DNA of 64,000 bases from Klebsiella electrica (GCF_006711645.1 NZ_CP041247.1:3534001-3598000); one strand, 5' to 3'; shown: positions 1 to 11,114, counted from the stretch's first letter. The notes: generated by a model from the letters alone, not told the origin. Numbers and translations: made by a program.

Positions 1-123
1 ATGGACTTTACCCTGCCGGTTTTACAGCGTTCCGGCGGCGTCGAGATTGTCCCTGCCGCCATCGTTCACGGTTTTGTGCTGAGCCTGCTGGTGCCAGTGC
101 TGATCGCCCTCTTCACCGCCTGA
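1..123 (+). CDS. lysO: LysO (YbjE) lysine exporter, C-terminal end
   Basis: The window opens inside this gene; only the last 40 codons are present, ending in TGA at 121-123. The residues include IVHGFVLSLLVPVL, a hydrophobic helix that matches my recollection of the C-terminus of the E. coli inner-membrane lysine exporter LysO. The gene precedes hcp on the same strand, whereas in E. coli lysO is also adjacent to hcp, which supports the call. The true start lies to the left of the window. The identification rests on a short tail plus gene order. Confidence 0.8.
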   Translation: MDFTLPVLQRSGGVEIVPAAIVHGFVLSLLVPVLIALFTA

Positions 124-211
124 AGCGCCTTCGCTCTGCCCCCGGCGACGGTATTCGCCGCCGTCGGGGGAAAAGATCGCTCCTCGTGGCGGTAACCTGT
201 CGCTACCAAAT

Positions 212-307
212 TTGCGCTAAATCAATCTCCCTTTAAATTGTATCAGAAATACCTTTTCTCCCTTCTTTTGCAGGCATAACCTTAAACATGTATATCAAAT
301 ATAACTT
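212..307 (+). promoter_or_regulatory. hcp upstream region with possible FNR and NsrR sites
   Basis: A TTGCG-CTAA-ATCAA sequence at 212-225 matches 8 of 10 positions of the FNR consensus TTGAT-N4-ATCAA. At 285-307 two 11-base half sites separated by one base (AACATGTATAT and AAATATAACTT) resemble the NsrR consensus, with 8 and 7 of 11 matches by hand. E. coli hcp is known to be activated by FNR and repressed by NsrR, so both are plausible. The exact sites are inferred by eye. Confidence 0.4.
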
Positions 308-320
308 TAAAGGTGTGACC

Positions 321-1973
321 ATGTTTTGTGTGCAATGTGAACAAACCATCCGTACCCCGGCAGGCAACGGCTGCTCTTACGCGCAGGGTATGTGCGGTAA
401 AACGGCAGAAACCTCCGATCTCCAGGATCTGCTGATTGCTTCCCTACAAGGTCTGTCTGCCTGGGCGGTAAAAGCCCGTGAATATGGCATCATCGATCAT
501 GAGGTTGATAATTTTGCCCCGCGCGCATTTTTCTCTACGCTGACCAACGTTAACTTCGACTCCCCGCGGATTGTCGGCTACGCGCGTGAGGCTATTGCCA
601 TGCGCGAGGCGCTGAAAGCACGGTGCCTGAGCGTGGATGCGACCGCCAGCGTCGATAACCCGATGGCCGATCTGCAACTGGTGAGCGATGATCTCGGCGA
701 CCTGCAGCGTCAGGCGGCCGAATTTACCCCGAATAAAGATAAAGCGGCCATTGGCGAGAACATCCTCGGCCTGCGTCTGCTGTGTCTGTACGGTCTGAAA
801 GGCGCAGCGGCCTATATGGAGCACGCGCACGTTCTCGGTCAGTACGACAATGACATCTATGCGCAGTACCACAAAATCATGGCCTGGCTGGGTACCTGGC
901 CCGCCGATTTGAACGCTCTGCTGGAGTGTTCAATGGAAATTGGCCAGATGAACTTCAACGTGATGAGCATTCTGGATGCCGGTGAAACGTCTAAATATGG
1001 TCACCCGACGCCGACTCAGGTCAACGTCAAAGCGAGCGAAGGCAAGTGCATCCTGATCTCCGGCCACGACCTGAAAGATCTGTACAACCTGCTGGAGCAG
1101 ACCGAAGGCACCGGCGTTAACGTCTATACCCACGGTGAAATGCTGCCGGCGCACGGCTATCCGGAGCTGCGTAAATTCAAACACCTGATCGGTAACTACG
1201 GCAGCGGCTGGCAAAATCAGCAGGTAGAATTTGCCCGCTTCCCGGGGCCTGTGGTGATGACCTCAAACTGCATTATCGACCCGACCGTTGGCGCCTATGA
1301 TGACCGTATCTGGACCCGCAGCATTGTCGGCTGGCCGGGCGTCAGTCACCTCGAAGGGGATGATTTTGCTCCGGTTATCGCTCAGGCACAGCAGATGGCG
1401 GGCTTCCCGTACAGCGAAATTCCGCATCTGATCACCGTCGGCTTCGGTCGCCAGACGCTACTGGGCGCCGCGGATACCCTCATCGACCTGGTGAGCCGTG
1501 AAAAACTGCGCCATATCTTCCTGGTTGGCGGCTGCGACGGCGCGCGCGGCGAACGTAATTACTTCACCGATTTCGCCACCAGCGTGCCGGATGACTGCCT
1601 GATCCTGACCCTGGCCTGCGGTAAATACCGCTTTAACAAACTGGAGTTCGGTGATATCGAAGGTTTGCCGCGTCTGGTGGATGCCGGTCAGTGTAACGAC
1701 GCCTACTCGGCGATTATTCTGGCGGTGACGCTGGCAGAGAAACTGGGCTGCGGCGTCAACGATCTGCCGCTCTCGCTGGTACTCTCCTGGTTTGAGCAAA
1801 AAGCGATCGTTATTCTGCTGACCCTGCTTTCGCTGGGAGTGAAGAACATCGTGACCGGCCCAACCGCTCCGGGCTTCTTCACGCCGGACCTGCTGGCTAT
1901 TCTCAATGAGAAGTTCGGCTTGCGTTCAGTGACGACCGTAGAACAAGACATGCAGCAGCTGTTGAGCGCGTAA
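321..1973 (+). CDS. hcp: Hybrid cluster protein Hcp (hydroxylamine / NO reductase)
   Basis: This 550-residue protein is the cytoplasmic hybrid-cluster protein that reduces nitric oxide or hydroxylamine under anaerobic nitrosative stress. The N-terminal Cys spacing C-x2-C-x11-C-x6-C (C3, C6, C18, C25) is that of the [2Fe-2S] class found in enterobacteria. Later motifs such as GGCDGARGE and LACGKYRFN supply hybrid-cluster ligands. The ATG at 321 is chosen over an upstream in-frame ATG at 288 because MFCVQCEQT is the family start and the upstream one falls in the putative NsrR site. Its reductase gene hcr follows after 11 bases, so the two form an operon. Confidence 0.97.
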   Translation: MFCVQCEQTIRTPAGNGCSYAQGMCGKTAETSDLQDLLIASLQGLSAWAVKAREYGIIDHEVDNFAPRAFFSTLTNVNFDSPRIVGYAREAIAMREALKARCLSVDATASVDNPMADLQLVSDDLGDLQRQAAEFTPNKDKAAIGENILGLRLLCLYGLKGAAAYMEHAHVLGQYDNDIYAQYHKIMAWLGTWPADLNALLECSMEIGQMNFNVMSILDAGETSKYGHPTPTQVNVKASEGKCILISGHDLKDLYNLLEQTEGTGVNVYTHGEMLPAHGYPELRKFKHLIGNYGSGWQNQQVEFARFPGPVVMTSNCIIDPTVGAYDDRIWTRSIVGWPGVSHLEGDDFAPVIAQAQQMAGFPYSEIPHLITVGFGRQTLLGAADTLIDLVSREKLRHIFLVGGCDGARGERNYFTDFATSVPDDCLILTLACGKYRFNKLEFGDIEGLPRLVDAGQCNDAYSAIILAVTLAEKLGCGVNDLPLSLVLSWFEQKAIVILLTLLSLGVKNIVTGPTAPGFFTPDLLAILNEKFGLRSVTTVEQDMQQLLSA

Positions 1974-1984
1974 GGAGTAAGAGA

Positions 1985-2953
1985 ATGACCATGCCAACCC
2001 ATCAGTGCCCGTGGCGGATGCAGGTTCATCACATCCATCAGGAGACGCCGGATGTCTGGACAATTTCGCTGCTGTGTCACGACTATTATCCGTACCGCGC
2101 CGGGCAATATGCGCTGGTGAGCGTACGACATTCGGCGGAAACGCTGCGCGCCTATACCCTCTCCTCAACCCCGGGGGTCAGCGAATACATTACGCTGACC
2201 GTTCGCCGGATTGACGAGGGCGCGGGCTCACAGTGGCTGACCCGTGACCTCAAACGCGGAGATTATCTCTGGCTGTCCGACGCGATGGGTGAGTTCACCT
2301 GTGAAGATAAAGCCGATGATAAGTTCCTGATGCTGGCCGCCGGCTGCGGCGTCACGCCGATTATGTCGATGCGCCGCTGGTTGGCCAAATATCGTCCGCA
2401 GGCCGATGTGCAGGTGATTTACAATATTCGCTCGCCTCAGGAGGTGATTTTCGCCGATGAGTGGCGGCAGTATCCGGTGACGCTGGTCGCGGAAAACAAC
2501 GCCGCCCACGGTTTTGTCGCCGGGCGTCTGACCACCGAGTTACTGAATAGCGTGCCGGATCTCGCGGCCCGGACGGTCATGACCTGCGGACCAGCGCCTT
2601 ATATGGACTGGGTCGAACAGGAAGTCGCCGCGCTTGGCGTGACCCGCTTCTTTAAAGAGAAGTTCTTTACGCCGGTGGCACAAGCGGCCAGCGACGGACT
2701 GAAGTTCACCAAACTGCAGCCGGCGAAAGCGTTTTATGCGCCGGTCGGCACCACGCTGCTGGAGGCGCTGGAAAGCAACCAGGTGCCGGTGACCGTCGCC
2801 TGCCGCGCAGGCGTATGCGGCTGCTGCAAAACCAAAGTGGTTTCCGGCGATTACACGGTCAGCAGCACCATGACGCTGAGCGAGGCAGAAATCGCTGACG
2901 GCTACGTGCTGGCCTGCTCCTGCCATCCACAGGGCGATCTGGTTCTCGCCTGA
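1985..2953 (+). CDS. hcr: Hcr, NADH oxidoreductase of Hcp
   Basis: This 322-residue flavo-iron-sulfur reductase passes electrons from NADH to Hcp. It has an FAD-binding domain with RAYTLSS (about residues 57-63), an NAD-binding domain with LAAGCGVTPIMSM, and a C-terminal plant-type ferredoxin domain with CRAGVCGCC and a final LACSC cysteine. The length equals that of E. coli Hcr. The start is supported by AAGGAG nine bases upstream, directly after the hcp stop. No other gene follows; a REP array fills the downstream gap. Confidence 0.96.
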   Translation: MTMPTHQCPWRMQVHHIHQETPDVWTISLLCHDYYPYRAGQYALVSVRHSAETLRAYTLSSTPGVSEYITLTVRRIDEGAGSQWLTRDLKRGDYLWLSDAMGEFTCEDKADDKFLMLAAGCGVTPIMSMRRWLAKYRPQADVQVIYNIRSPQEVIFADEWRQYPVTLVAENNAAHGFVAGRLTTELLNSVPDLAARTVMTCGPAPYMDWVEQEVAALGVTRFFKEKFFTPVAQAASDGLKFTKLQPAKAFYAPVGTTLLEALESNQVPVTVACRAGVCGCCKTKVVSGDYTVSSTMTLSEAEIADGYVLACSCHPQGDLVLA

Positions 2954-3040
2954 TCGTAGACGTGTCCGACCGGCGAGAATCGTTGTCATTTGTCGGTCGG
3001 ATAAACTCCGTGCCAACCGATAAAAATGCCCGGTGACGCT

Positions 3041-3160
3041 GACGCTTACCGGGCCTACGGGAGTCGCTGTAGGCCGGATAAGCGCAGCGCCATCCGATGA
3101 CGCTTACCGGGCCTGTGGGCGTCGATGTAGGCCGGATAAGCGCAGCGTCATCCGGCAATA
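3041..3160. repeat. REP/BIME array, 58-bp tandem period
   Basis: GACGCTTACCGGGCCT occurs at 3041 and 3099, and GTAGGCCGGATAAGCGCAGC occurs at 3069 and 3127, so a 58-base unit is present twice. The sequences are the familiar enterobacterial repetitive extragenic palindromes in alternating orientation. The array lies in the convergent space between hcr and the DoxX-family gene, a typical place for such mRNA-stabilising or terminating elements. Confidence 0.9.
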
Positions 3161-3162
3161 CC

Positions 3163-3597
3163 TCACCGCCAGACCGAATTTCCCGCCACCGAGAAACGCC
3201 CCGCCCCAAGACAGGCAATCGCCAGCGCGCCAGTAAAGAAATAGACCAGGCTTTCGAGCGCCCATGCACCAACCGCATCCAACGCAAAAGTTTCACCGGT
3301 GCCAACCATCAGCCATGCGACGATCATCGTAAACGCCAGCACCAGCGCTGCTGGTCGGGTGAGGATACCAAGAATAATCAGACACGGCGCAACCACTTCA
3401 CCAATCAGGACGCCGTAGGCGATAAATCCCGGCAACCCTTTCGCCACCAGCATGCCGCTGATGCCATCTACCCCCTCAAACAGTTTGTGTAATCCATGAA
3501 ACAACATCAGCCCGCCCACGGTAAGTCGTAACAAGAGTTTGCCGACATCGTCTTTCGCTAGCATTTTATTAACATTGATTAACAGTGACTTTATCAT
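3163..3597 (-). CDS. DoxX-family inner-membrane protein
   Basis: This 144-residue protein has four predicted hydrophobic helices and the DoxX-type core, including LRLTVGGLMLFHGLHKL near residues 23-39, the IGEVVAPCLIILG segment and a C-terminal LGAGRFSV. The family, which includes E. coli YphA, has no firmly established biochemical role; some members act in thiol or oxidative stress in other bacteria. It sits between hcr and poxB, which are adjacent in E. coli, so it is an accessory insertion here. An alternative start is the ATG at 3564. AGGA lies about ten bases before the chosen ATG. Confidence 0.8.
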   Translation of the reverse strand: MIKSLLINVNKMLAKDDVGKLLLRLTVGGLMLFHGLHKLFEGVDGISGMLVAKGLPGFIAYGVLIGEVVAPCLIILGILTRPAALVLAFTMIVAWLMVGTGETFALDAVGAWALESLVYFFTGALAIACLGAGRFSVAGNSVWR

Positions 3598-3748
3598 TTG
3601 AAATGATTCCTGTTTGCACCTGAGACCCGATCAGATTATGCCTAATCATTGCGCATGAAGAATTGATTTTTATCAGGGTGATTCACCGGCATGCCCATCA
3701 GTTTCATCTAAGCTTGTAGGCGTTATCACAAAAAGGAGCTGGAGAACC

Positions 3749-5467
3749 ATGAAACAAACCGTGGCGGCATATATAGCAAAAACACTTGAACAGGCCGGCG
3801 TAAAACGCATATGGGGCGTCACCGGCGACTCCCTCAACGGACTGAGCGATAGCCTGAACCGGATGGGCACCATTGCCTGGATGCCCACCCGACATGAAGA
3901 AGTCGCCGCCTTTGCGGCTGGCGCCGAAGCGCAGTTAACCGGAGAGCTGGCAGTATGCGCAGGTTCATGCGGCCCGGGTAACCTCCATCTCATTAACGGC
4001 CTTTTCGACTGCCATCGCAATCATGTTCCCGTGGTCGCCATCGCCGCCCATATTCCCTCCAGTGAAATCGGCAGCGGCTATTTCCAGGAAACCCATCCGC
4101 AGGAGCTGTTTCGTGAATGCAGCCACTATTGCGAGCTGGTCTCCACGCCAGAGCAAATCCCACAGGTGCTGGCCATCGCGATGCGTAAAGCGGTGATTAA
4201 CCGTGGCGTATCGGTGGTGGTGCTGCCCGGCGACGTGGCGCTGAAAGCCGCCCCGGAGAGCGCCAGCACCCACTGGTACGCCGCGCCGCTGCCGACGGTC
4301 ACGCCGCCGGAGGAAGAGATCAAAAAGCTGGCGCAGGTGCTGCGCTATGCCAGTAATATCGCCCTGCTGTGCGGCAGCGGCTGCGCTGGCGCGCACGCAG
4401 AGCTGGTCGAGTTTGCCGCGAAATTAAAAGCCCCTGTCGTCCATGCCCTGCGTGGTAAAGAGCACGTTGAGTATGACAACCCCTATGATGTCGGGATGAC
4501 CGGACTGATTGGCTTCTCCTCGGGTTTCCATACCATGATGAATGCCGATACCCTGGTGCTGCTGGGCACCCAGTTCCCCTACCGGGCCTTCTACCCCACC
4601 GACGCCAAAATTATCCAGATTGATATCAACCCCGGCAGCATCGGCGCCCATAGCAAAGTCGATATGGCGCTGGTTGGCGATATTAAGTCCACGCTCGGCG
4701 CGCTGCTGCCGCATCTGGAAGAGAAAACCGACCGCACGTTTCTGGATAAAGCCCTTGAGCACTATAGTGAAGCGCGTAAAGGGCTCGATGATCTGGCAAA
4801 GCCGAGCGACAAAGCGATTCATCCGCAGTATCTGGCGCAGCAGATCGGTCATTTTGCCGCCGACGACGCAATTTTCACCTGCGACGTCGGGACACCGACC
4901 GTCTGGGCCGCGCGCTATCTGAAAATGAACGGCAGACGCCGCCTGATCGGGTCGTTTAACCACGGTTCGATGGCTAACGCCATGCCGCAGGCGATTGGCG
5001 CCAAGGCGGCAGCGCCGGATCGCCAGGTGGTGGCGCTGTGCGGCGACGGTGGTTTTAGCATGTTGATGGGCGACTTTCTCTCGCTGGCGCAGATGAAGCT
5101 GCCGGTGAAAATTATCATCTTTAATAATAGCGTCCTCGGCTTCGTGGCAATGGAAATGAAAGCCGGAGGCTATCTGACCGACGGTACCGAACTGCACGAC
5201 ACCAATTTCGCCCGCATTGCTGAAGCCTGCGGGATAACAGGGATCCGCGTCGAAAAAGCCAGCGAGGTCGATAGCGCGTTACAGACCGCGTTTAGTACCG
5301 ATGGCCCGGTGCTGGTGGATGTTGTCGTCGCCAAAGAGGAGCTGGCCATTCCGCCGCAGATCAAACTGGAGCAGGCCAAAGGATTTAGTCTGTACATGCT
5401 GCGTGCCATTATCAGCGGACGCGGCGATGAGGTCATCGAACTGGCGAAAACCAACTGGCTCAGGTAA
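3749..5467 (+). CDS. poxB: Pyruvate dehydrogenase (quinone), pyruvate oxidase
   Basis: PoxB decarboxylates pyruvate to acetate and CO2 and reduces ubiquinone at the inner membrane. The 572-residue length equals that of the E. coli enzyme. The thiamine-diphosphate fold is visible: the activating Glu in [15 protein letters not shown] (about residue 50), the cofactor motif GDGGFSM...NNSVLG near residues 433-460, and a C-terminal amphipathic segment of the kind that binds lipid. AAGGAGCTGGAG precedes the start. In E. coli the gene depends on RpoS in stationary phase; the sequence alone does not show this here. Confidence 0.97.
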   Translation: MKQTVAAYIAKTLEQAGVKRIWGVTGDSLNGLSDSLNRMGTIAWMPTRHEEVAAFAAGAEAQLTGELAVCAGSCGPGNLHLINGLFDCHRNHVPVVAIAAHIPSSEIGSGYFQETHPQELFRECSHYCELVSTPEQIPQVLAIAMRKAVINRGVSVVVLPGDVALKAAPESASTHWYAAPLPTVTPPEEEIKKLAQVLRYASNIALLCGSGCAGAHAELVEFAAKLKAPVVHALRGKEHVEYDNPYDVGMTGLIGFSSGFHTMMNADTLVLLGTQFPYRAFYPTDAKIIQIDINPGSIGAHSKVDMALVGDIKSTLGALLPHLEEKTDRTFLDKALEHYSEARKGLDDLAKPSDKAIHPQYLAQQIGHFAADDAIFTCDVGTPTVWAARYLKMNGRRRLIGSFNHGSMANAMPQAIGAKAAAPDRQVVALCGDGGFSMLMGDFLSLAQMKLPVKIIIFNNSVLGFVAMEMKAGGYLTDGTELHDTNFARIAEACGITGIRVEKASEVDSALQTAFSTDGPVLVDVVVAKEELAIPPQIKLEQAKGFSLYMLRAIISGRGDEVIELAKTNWLR

Positions 5468-5528
5468 AACATTCTTTTCGTTAATCTCTGAAATCATGCC
5501 TGATGCCGCGATGCGGCGCGCCCGAGCA

Positions 5529-5562
5529 TCCCCGACGACAGCACCGCGCCTGTCATCGGGGA
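5529..5562. terminator. Hairpin between poxB and ltaE
   Basis: TCCCCGA-c-GACAG at 5529-5541 pairs with CTGTC-a-TCGGGGA at 5550-5562 around an eight-base loop, leaving one C-A mismatch. No T-run follows, so this is a structured intergenic element or a Rho-assisted terminator rather than a classical intrinsic one. Confidence 0.45.
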
Positions 5563-5619
5563 CACAAAAGGCGCGCGACAGCAGCCGCCTGCGGGATGAT
5601 CGACCCAGAAGGAAATGCC

Positions 5620-6621
5620 GTGATAGATTTACGCAGTGATACCGTAACCCGGCCAGGCCCCGCCATGCTGGAGGCGATGATGGCCGCGCCGGTCGGAGAC
5701 GACGTGTATGGCGACGACCCGACGGTAAATGAACTTCAGCGCTACGCCGCACAGCTGGCCGCTAAAGAAGCCGCGCTGTTCCTGCCCACCGGCACCCAGG
5801 CTAATCTGGTCGGTCTGCTAAGCCACTGCCAGCGCGGCGAAGAGTATATCGTCGGCCAGGGCGCGCATAACTATCTGTATGAAGCGGGCGGAGCGGCAGT
5901 GCTGGGTAGCATTCAGCCACAGCCGATCGATGCCGCCGCAGACGGCACTCTGCCGCTGGATAAGGTCGCCGCGAAGATTAAACCTGACGATATCCACTTT
6001 GCCCCGACACGCCTGCTGAGCCTCGAAAACACCCACAACGGTAAGGTTCTGCCGCGCGCATACCTCCAGGAGGCATGGGAGTTTACCCGTAAGCATAATC
6101 TGGCATTGCACGTTGATGGCGCGCGTATCTTCAATGCGGTGGTTGATTACGGCTGCGAACTGCGCGACATCGCGCAGTACTGTGATTCATTCACTATCTG
6201 TCTCTCCAAAGGGCTGGGTACGCCGGTCGGCTCGCTGCTGGTCGGTAGCCACGAGTACATTCGCCGCGCCACCCGCTGGCGGAAAATGGTCGGCGGCGGC
6301 ATGCGCCAGGCCGGGATTCTGGCGGCGGCGGGCCTCTACGCCCTGCAAAACAACGTCCAACGGCTACAAGAGGATCACGATAATGCGACGTGGATGGCCG
6401 GGCAACTCAGCGCCATTGGCGCCGACGTGACCCGGCATGATACCAACATGCTGTTTGTCCGCGTGGGGGAAGAGCACGCCACAGCGCTGGGGGCATTTAT
6501 GCAGCAGCGCGGCGTGCTGATCAATGCTTCGCCGATCGTGCGCCTGGTGACGCATCTGGATGTCAGCCGCCAGCAGCTTGCGGACGTCGTCGGCCACTGG
6601 CAGGCATTTTTGCAACGCTAA
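5620..6621 (+). CDS. ltaE: Low-specificity L-threonine aldolase
   Basis: LtaE is a cytoplasmic PLP enzyme that splits L-threonine and L-allo-threonine into glycine and acetaldehyde. The 333-residue protein starts [12 protein letters not shown] in the family manner from a GTG at 5620, preceded by AAGGAAATGCC. The PLP-lysine lies in [12 protein letters not shown], and [11 protein letters not shown] supplies the cofactor-binding Asp. The length matches E. coli. It is followed by ybjT after ten bases and probably shares its transcript. Confidence 0.95.
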   Translation: MIDLRSDTVTRPGPAMLEAMMAAPVGDDVYGDDPTVNELQRYAAQLAAKEAALFLPTGTQANLVGLLSHCQRGEEYIVGQGAHNYLYEAGGAAVLGSIQPQPIDAAADGTLPLDKVAAKIKPDDIHFAPTRLLSLENTHNGKVLPRAYLQEAWEFTRKHNLALHVDGARIFNAVVDYGCELRDIAQYCDSFTICLSKGLGTPVGSLLVGSHEYIRRATRWRKMVGGGMRQAGILAAAGLYALQNNVQRLQEDHDNATWMAGQLSAIGADVTRHDTNMLFVRVGEEHATALGAFMQQRGVLINASPIVRLVTHLDVSRQQLADVVGHWQAFLQR

Positions 6622-6631
6622 GGAGCCCGGC

Positions 6632-8065
6632 GTGTCGCAACACATTCTGGTGCTCGGCGCCAGCGGCTATATCGGCCAGCATCTGGTGCAGGCATTAAGC
6701 GAGCAGGGTTACCCGGTGCTGGCGGCGGCGCGCCATGTCGACAGACTGCAAAAGCTCAATCTCCCGGGCGTAAGCTGCCAGCCGCTCGATCTTAACCAAC
6801 CGCAGGGGCTGTCCGCCCTGCTGGCGCAGGCGGATACCGTGTATTATCTGGTGCACGGAATGGGCGAAGGCGGCGACTTTATTGCCCACGAGCGCCGGGT
6901 CGCGGTCAACGTTCGTGATGCCCTGCGCGTCACGCCAGTCCGGCAGCTGATTTTTCTCAGTTCCCTGCAGGCGCCGGAAGCGGAACAATCGGATCATCTG
7001 CGCGCCAGGCAAATCACCGCCGACATTCTGCGGGAAGCCGCCGTCCCGGTCACCGAACTGCGGGCGGGAATTATCATCGGCGCCGGTTCCGCCGCTTTCG
7101 AAGTGATGCGCGATATGGTCTACAATCTGCCGGTTCTGACGCCGCCGCGCTGGGTTCGCTCGCGAACGACGCCTGTCGCGCTGGAGAACCTGCTCTATTA
7201 TCTGGTGCAACTGCTGCATCATCCGGCCAGCGCTCATCGGATACTGGAAGCCGCCGGACCAGAAGTATTAAGTTACCAGCAGCAGTTCACTCGCTTTATG
7301 GCGGTGAGCGGCAAGCAGCGCCTGTTAATCCCGATTCCGTTTCCCACCCGCTGGATTTCGGTGTGGTTTCTCAACGTGATCACGTCGGTGCCTCCCACCA
7401 TCGCCCGGGCATTGATTCAGGGGCTAAAGCACGATCTGATCGCCGACGATCGCGCCCTGCGCGCGCTGATCCCCCAGCCGCTTATCTCCTTTAATGAGGC
7501 GGTGCGCCGCACGTTAAAAGACGAAGAGCAGCTGGCGAACTCCAGCGACTGGGGCTATGACGCCCAGGCGTTTGCCCGCTGGCGGCCGGAGTATGGCTAC
7601 TACCCTAAACAGGCCGGTTGTACGATCAGCACCCGCGCCAGCGCGGCGGCGCTGTGGCAGGTGGTTAATCAAATCGGCGGCAAAGAGGGTTACTTCTTTG
7701 GCAACATTTTGTGGCAAATCCGCGGGATGATGGACCTGCTGGTCGGCCACCGGCTGGCGAAAGGCCGTCCCGATCGCGCCAACCTGCAGACCGGGGATAC
7801 GGTGGACAGCTGGAAGGTCATTATCGTCGAACCGGAAAAGCAGCTAACCTTACTATTCGGCATGAAAGCGCCGGGTCTGGGACGACTGAGTTTTACGCTC
7901 AGAGATAAAGGCGATCGCCGCGAGCTGGATGTCCGCGCCTGGTGGCATCCTCACGGCATGCCCGGGCTGTTCTACTGGCTGCTGATGATCCCGGCGCATC
8001 TGTTTATCTTTCGCGGCATGGCGCGACGCATTGCCCGGCTGGCCGAACAAATCACAGGCAAATAG
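6632..8065 (+). CDS. ybjT: YbjT, NAD(P)-binding Rossmann / DUF2867 protein
   Basis: This 477-residue protein has an N-terminal Rossmann domain ([13 protein letters not shown] at residues 6-18, atypical short-chain dehydrogenase type) and a C-terminal SRPBCC-like DUF2867 domain ending in a hydrophobic segment, [16 protein letters not shown]. It matches E. coli YbjT in length and layout; its substrate is unknown. The GTG at 6632 is chosen because it has an excellent AAGGAG site and gives the conserved start; upstream in-frame codons overlap ltaE. It is probably cotranscribed with ltaE. Confidence 0.9.
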   Translation: MSQHILVLGASGYIGQHLVQALSEQGYPVLAAARHVDRLQKLNLPGVSCQPLDLNQPQGLSALLAQADTVYYLVHGMGEGGDFIAHERRVAVNVRDALRVTPVRQLIFLSSLQAPEAEQSDHLRARQITADILREAAVPVTELRAGIIIGAGSAAFEVMRDMVYNLPVLTPPRWVRSRTTPVALENLLYYLVQLLHHPASAHRILEAAGPEVLSYQQQFTRFMAVSGKQRLLIPIPFPTRWISVWFLNVITSVPPTIARALIQGLKHDLIADDRALRALIPQPLISFNEAVRRTLKDEEQLANSSDWGYDAQAFARWRPEYGYYPKQAGCTISTRASAAALWQVVNQIGGKEGYFFGNILWQIRGMMDLLVGHRLAKGRPDRANLQTGDTVDSWKVIIVEPEKQLTLLFGMKAPGLGRLSFTLRDKGDRRELDVRAWWHPHGMPGLFYWLLMIPAHLFIFRGMARRIARLAEQITGK

Positions 8066-8161
8066 GCAGTATGTGTGGCATTCTTTCATCATTCTCATTG
8101 CATCATGAGGAGAATCACGGAAAAATGCGCACGAAATTCTTTTCTGGGACAGTAGGTTGAT

Positions 8162-9175
8162 ATGAAGGTACTGGTTACCGGCGCGACCAGCGGATTAGGC
8201 CGCAACGCGGTGGAATATCTGCGTCATCAAGGCATCAGCGTCAGAGCCACCGGGCGTAATGAAGCGATGGGCAAGCTTCTGAGCAAAATGGGCGCCGAGT
8301 TTGTGCCTGCCGATTTAACCGAACTGGTTTCTTCGCAGGCTAAAGTGATGCTCGCCGGTATCGATACCCTGTGGCACTGTTCAAGCTTTACCTCTCCCTG
8401 GGGTACGCAGCAGGCTTTTGATCTCGCTAACGTGCGGGCCACCCGCCGTCTCGGAGAGTGGGCCGTTGCCTGGGGGGTGCGTAATTTCGTTCATATCTCC
8501 TCCCCGTCGCTCTATTTTGATTATCACCATCATCGCGATGTGCAGGAAGATTTCCGCCCGCAGCGTTTCGCCAATGAATTTGCCCGCAGCAAGGCGGCCA
8601 GTGAAGAGGTCATTCATCTGCTGGCTCAGGCGAACCCCAATACCCGCTTTACCATTCTGCGTCCGCAGAGCCTGTTCGGCCCCCATGATAAAGTGTTTAT
8701 TCCTCGCCTGGCGCAAATGATGCAGCACTATGGTAGCGTCCTGCTGCCACGCGGCGGCAGCGCGCTGGTTGATATGACCTATTATGAAAATGCGGTGCAT
8801 GCGATGTGGCTCGCCAGCCAGCCGCTGTGCGACAGCTTGCCCTCCGGCCGCGCCTGGAATATCACCAACGGCGAACCGCGTACGCTGCACAGCATCGTGC
8901 AGAAGCTGATTGATGAACTGGGCATTAAATGCCGGATCCGCTCCGTACCCTACCCGATGCTGGATATTATCGCCCGCAGTATGGAGCATTTCGGCAATAA
9001 ATCAGCCAGAGAACCCGCCTTTACCCACTACGGCGTCTCCAAGCTGAACTTTGACTTTACCCTCGATATCTCCCGCGCTCAGCAAGAGCTGGGTTATCAA
9101 CCCGTGGTTACGCTCGATGACGGCATTATTCGCACCGCCGCCTGGCTGAAGGACCACGGCAAATTACACCGCTAA
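8162..9175 (+). CDS. ybjS: YbjS, extended short-chain dehydrogenase/epimerase
   Basis: The 337-residue protein begins [13 protein letters not shown], a TGxxGxxG dinucleotide-binding motif, followed by domains of the NAD-dependent epimerase and 3-beta-hydroxysteroid dehydrogenase type. The catalytic pair expected from this family appears as a Ser-Tyr region ([12 protein letters not shown]) and a later [11 protein letters not shown]. The length equals that of E. coli YbjS. The substrate is unknown. It follows ybjT after 96 bases on the same strand and converges with amiD. Confidence 0.9.
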   Translation: MKVLVTGATSGLGRNAVEYLRHQGISVRATGRNEAMGKLLSKMGAEFVPADLTELVSSQAKVMLAGIDTLWHCSSFTSPWGTQQAFDLANVRATRRLGEWAVAWGVRNFVHISSPSLYFDYHHHRDVQEDFRPQRFANEFARSKAASEEVIHLLAQANPNTRFTILRPQSLFGPHDKVFIPRLAQMMQHYGSVLLPRGGSALVDMTYYENAVHAMWLASQPLCDSLPSGRAWNITNGEPRTLHSIVQKLIDELGIKCRIRSVPYPMLDIIARSMEHFGNKSAREPAFTHYGVSKLNFDFTLDISRAQQELGYQPVVTLDDGIIRTAAWLKDHGKLHR

Positions 9176-9182
9176 CCGCAGG

Positions 9183-10019
9183 TTATCCCTGGCCATACTT
9201 TTCCAGCAGCGCCTCGGCGATGGCCTGGGTTTCAGCATCGGCGACGCCATCCCAGCGCGCCGGGCGAAAGTGCATCTGAAAGGCCATAATGACCCGTTTC
9301 TGTTGCGCCGGGGTCATCTCCGGCGTGACCTGATAGCCATAGCGAGAGAGCGTATCCAGCAGCTCTGCGCTATCAACCGCTTGATACGACGGTCGGCCAT
9401 TGAGATAAAACGCCACCCGACCGGCATCCGGCCACGCGCCAATACCCTGCTCCGCCAGCTGCCGCCATGGGAATAACGGCCCGGGATCGTCCTTACGCTG
9501 CGGGGCAATATCGGCGTGGGCAACCACGTTTTGCGGCGCAATGTGGTAGCGGGCAATAATATCTTTTGCCAGCGGCATCAGCGCATTAATCTGTGCCGGG
9601 TTGAACGGCGTAAAGCTTTTCGTCCCCGCGTTTTTCTGCCAGCCGCGGTTCTCCAGCTCAATGCCGATAGAGGTATCGTTAATGCGCGTGCTGCCGCGCC
9701 AGAAGCTAATCCCCGCGTGCCAGGCCAAATCTTGTTCCGGCACCAGCTGCCAGATCCGCGGTTTGCCGTGATGCAGCGGGGGCCGCTCGGGAATCAAATA
9801 GTGCGAACTGACCTCTTTATCCGTCAGGGTCGCCAGGGAAACGTCAAAGTCATCGGCGGTATAGTGAATGACTAATATTTTCACTCTCGGGTAGGCGGCC
9901 TGTGCCGGATGGCGAGTGTCGAGTTGGTAACCGTCGCGGTCAATAATTCCCTTTTCTGTCGCGCAGCCCGCCAGCAGCAGCATTAGCAGCGCGACGCTCA
10001 GTCCAGGGCGTATCCTCAC
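9183..10019 (-). CDS. amiD: AmiD, 1,6-anhydro-MurNAc-L-alanine amidase lipoprotein
   Basis: AmiD is an outer-membrane lipoprotein that cleaves the amide between muramic acid (including the anhydro form) and the peptide. The N-terminus has a lipobox, LAGC, with Cys19 as the lipidation site. The amidase_2 zinc ligands are visible in VIHYTADDF (about residue 51) and [16 protein letters not shown], and a C-terminal peptidoglycan-binding domain follows. The 278-residue protein starts with a GTG that overlaps the ybjQ stop by four bases (GTGA), which indicates translational coupling. Confidence 0.94.
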   Translation of the reverse strand: MRIRPGLSVALLMLLLAGCATEKGIIDRDGYQLDTRHPAQAAYPRVKILVIHYTADDFDVSLATLTDKEVSSHYLIPERPPLHHGKPRIWQLVPEQDLAWHAGISFWRGSTRINDTSIGIELENRGWQKNAGTKSFTPFNPAQINALMPLAKDIIARYHIAPQNVVAHADIAPQRKDDPGPLFPWRQLAEQGIGAWPDAGRVAFYLNGRPSYQAVDSAELLDTLSRYGYQVTPEMTPAQQKRVIMAFQMHFRPARWDGVADAETQAIAEALLEKYGQG

Positions 10020-10336
10020 CGTGTCTGTACCGCCGTGCCGCTGACGGAAACCATCAGCATGCTGCCATCCTTGCCCACCGTCTCATAATCGATATCGATA
10101 CCGACGACCGCGTTGGCACCCAGCGCTTTTGCCTGCTCGCCCATCTCGCCAAACGCTATCTCCCGCGCCTTGCGCAGCTCTTTTTCATAGGACCCCGCGC
10201 GACCACCGACGATATCGCGGATGCTGGCGAAGAAGTCGCGAAAAACGTTCGCGCCGAGGATAGCCTCTCCCGTCACGACACCGCAATATTTCACAATAGG
10301 CTGCCCTTCGAGGGTGGGAGTCGTTGAAAATTGCAT
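10016..10336 (-). CDS. ybjQ: YbjQ, UPF0145 small protein
   Basis: The 106-residue protein belongs to the UPF0145/YbjQ family, which forms pentameric assemblies of unknown function; motifs include [13 protein letters not shown] and the conserved [15 protein letters not shown]. Three start codons occur in a row (TTG, ATG, ATG at 10342, 10339, 10336). The last is best spaced from AAGGA and gives the conserved [11 protein letters not shown] start. It is translationally coupled to amiD downstream. Confidence 0.93.
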   Translation of the reverse strand: MQFSTTPTLEGQPIVKYCGVVTGEAILGANVFRDFFASIRDIVGGRAGSYEKELRKAREIAFGEMGEQAKALGANAVVGIDIDYETVGKDGSMLMVSVSGTAVQTR

Positions 10337-10452
10337 CATCAAGTCCTTCTTTTGCGTTCAAGGTGTTAGCTCAGAGAGTCAAGCACATTGTCGTATCGAT
10401 ACGCTATGCTTGAAGAGATATTTTAACGTAGTGAGCCTATAAGGAAATCATT

Positions 10453-10971
10453 ATGCGCGACAAACTCGTTGCTTTTATTATCCCGTGCGCGCTCGCGCTG
10501 AGTGCCTGTACCACCGTCACCCCCGCCTATAAAGATAATGGCACCCGCAGCGGGGCCTGCATCGAAGGTGGACCGGATGAGGTGGCGCAGAAATTCTACG
10601 ATTATCAGATCCAGCACCGAAACAACGACCTGACGGCCCTGCGTCCTTATCTCAGCGACGATCTGGCCAGATTATTAAACGATGCCCGCCAGGATCCGTC
10701 CCGCAGCTCGCTGCTGCAATCGAACCTCTTCTCCAGCTCGACAACCCCGGCCGATAGCGCCAGCGTGGCCAGCGCCTCCACCATTCCAAACCGCGATGCC
10801 CGCAATATCCCTCTGCGCGTCGATTTAAAACAGGGCAGCCAAAGCTGGCAGGATGAAGTGCTGATGATTCAGGAAGGCCAGTGCTGGGCCGTCGATGACG
10901 TACGTTACCTTGGCATTAACTCTCGTGCCCCGGCCGGTTCCCTGCAACAGAGTCTTGAAAAACGCGGATAA
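10453..10971 (+). CDS. ybjP: YbjP, DUF3828 lipoprotein
   Basis: The 172-residue protein has a signal peptide with lipobox LSAC (Cys19) and a mature DUF3828-type domain, matching E. coli lipoprotein YbjP. Its role is unknown. AAGGAAATCATT precedes the ATG. The promoter is divergent from ybjQ. Downstream, a hairpin (AATGTCGG at 11012-11019 pairing with CCGACATT at 11036-11043) separates it from artP. Confidence 0.9.
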   Translation: MRDKLVAFIIPCALALSACTTVTPAYKDNGTRSGACIEGGPDEVAQKFYDYQIQHRNNDLTALRPYLSDDLARLLNDARQDPSRSSLLQSNLFSSSTTPADSASVASASTIPNRDARNIPLRVDLKQGSQSWQDEVLMIQEGQCWAVDDVRYLGINSRAPAGSLQQSLEKRG

Positions 10972-11114
10972 GGACGTGGAACCTACGCCGCTGAAACGAT
11001 AACTCCGGTAAAATGTCGGTATTTCTTCAGTTATGCCGACATTCGAGCCTCCCTACCCCACGAACCCATATTTTGTGCTAATTTTAGAGGTAAATGCGGT
11101 TTACATTTAACTTT

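Noticed and set aside
288..320. Upstream ATG for hcp giving 11 extra residues
   Set aside because: The sequence overlaps a likely regulatory site, and MFCVQCEQT is the conserved family start.
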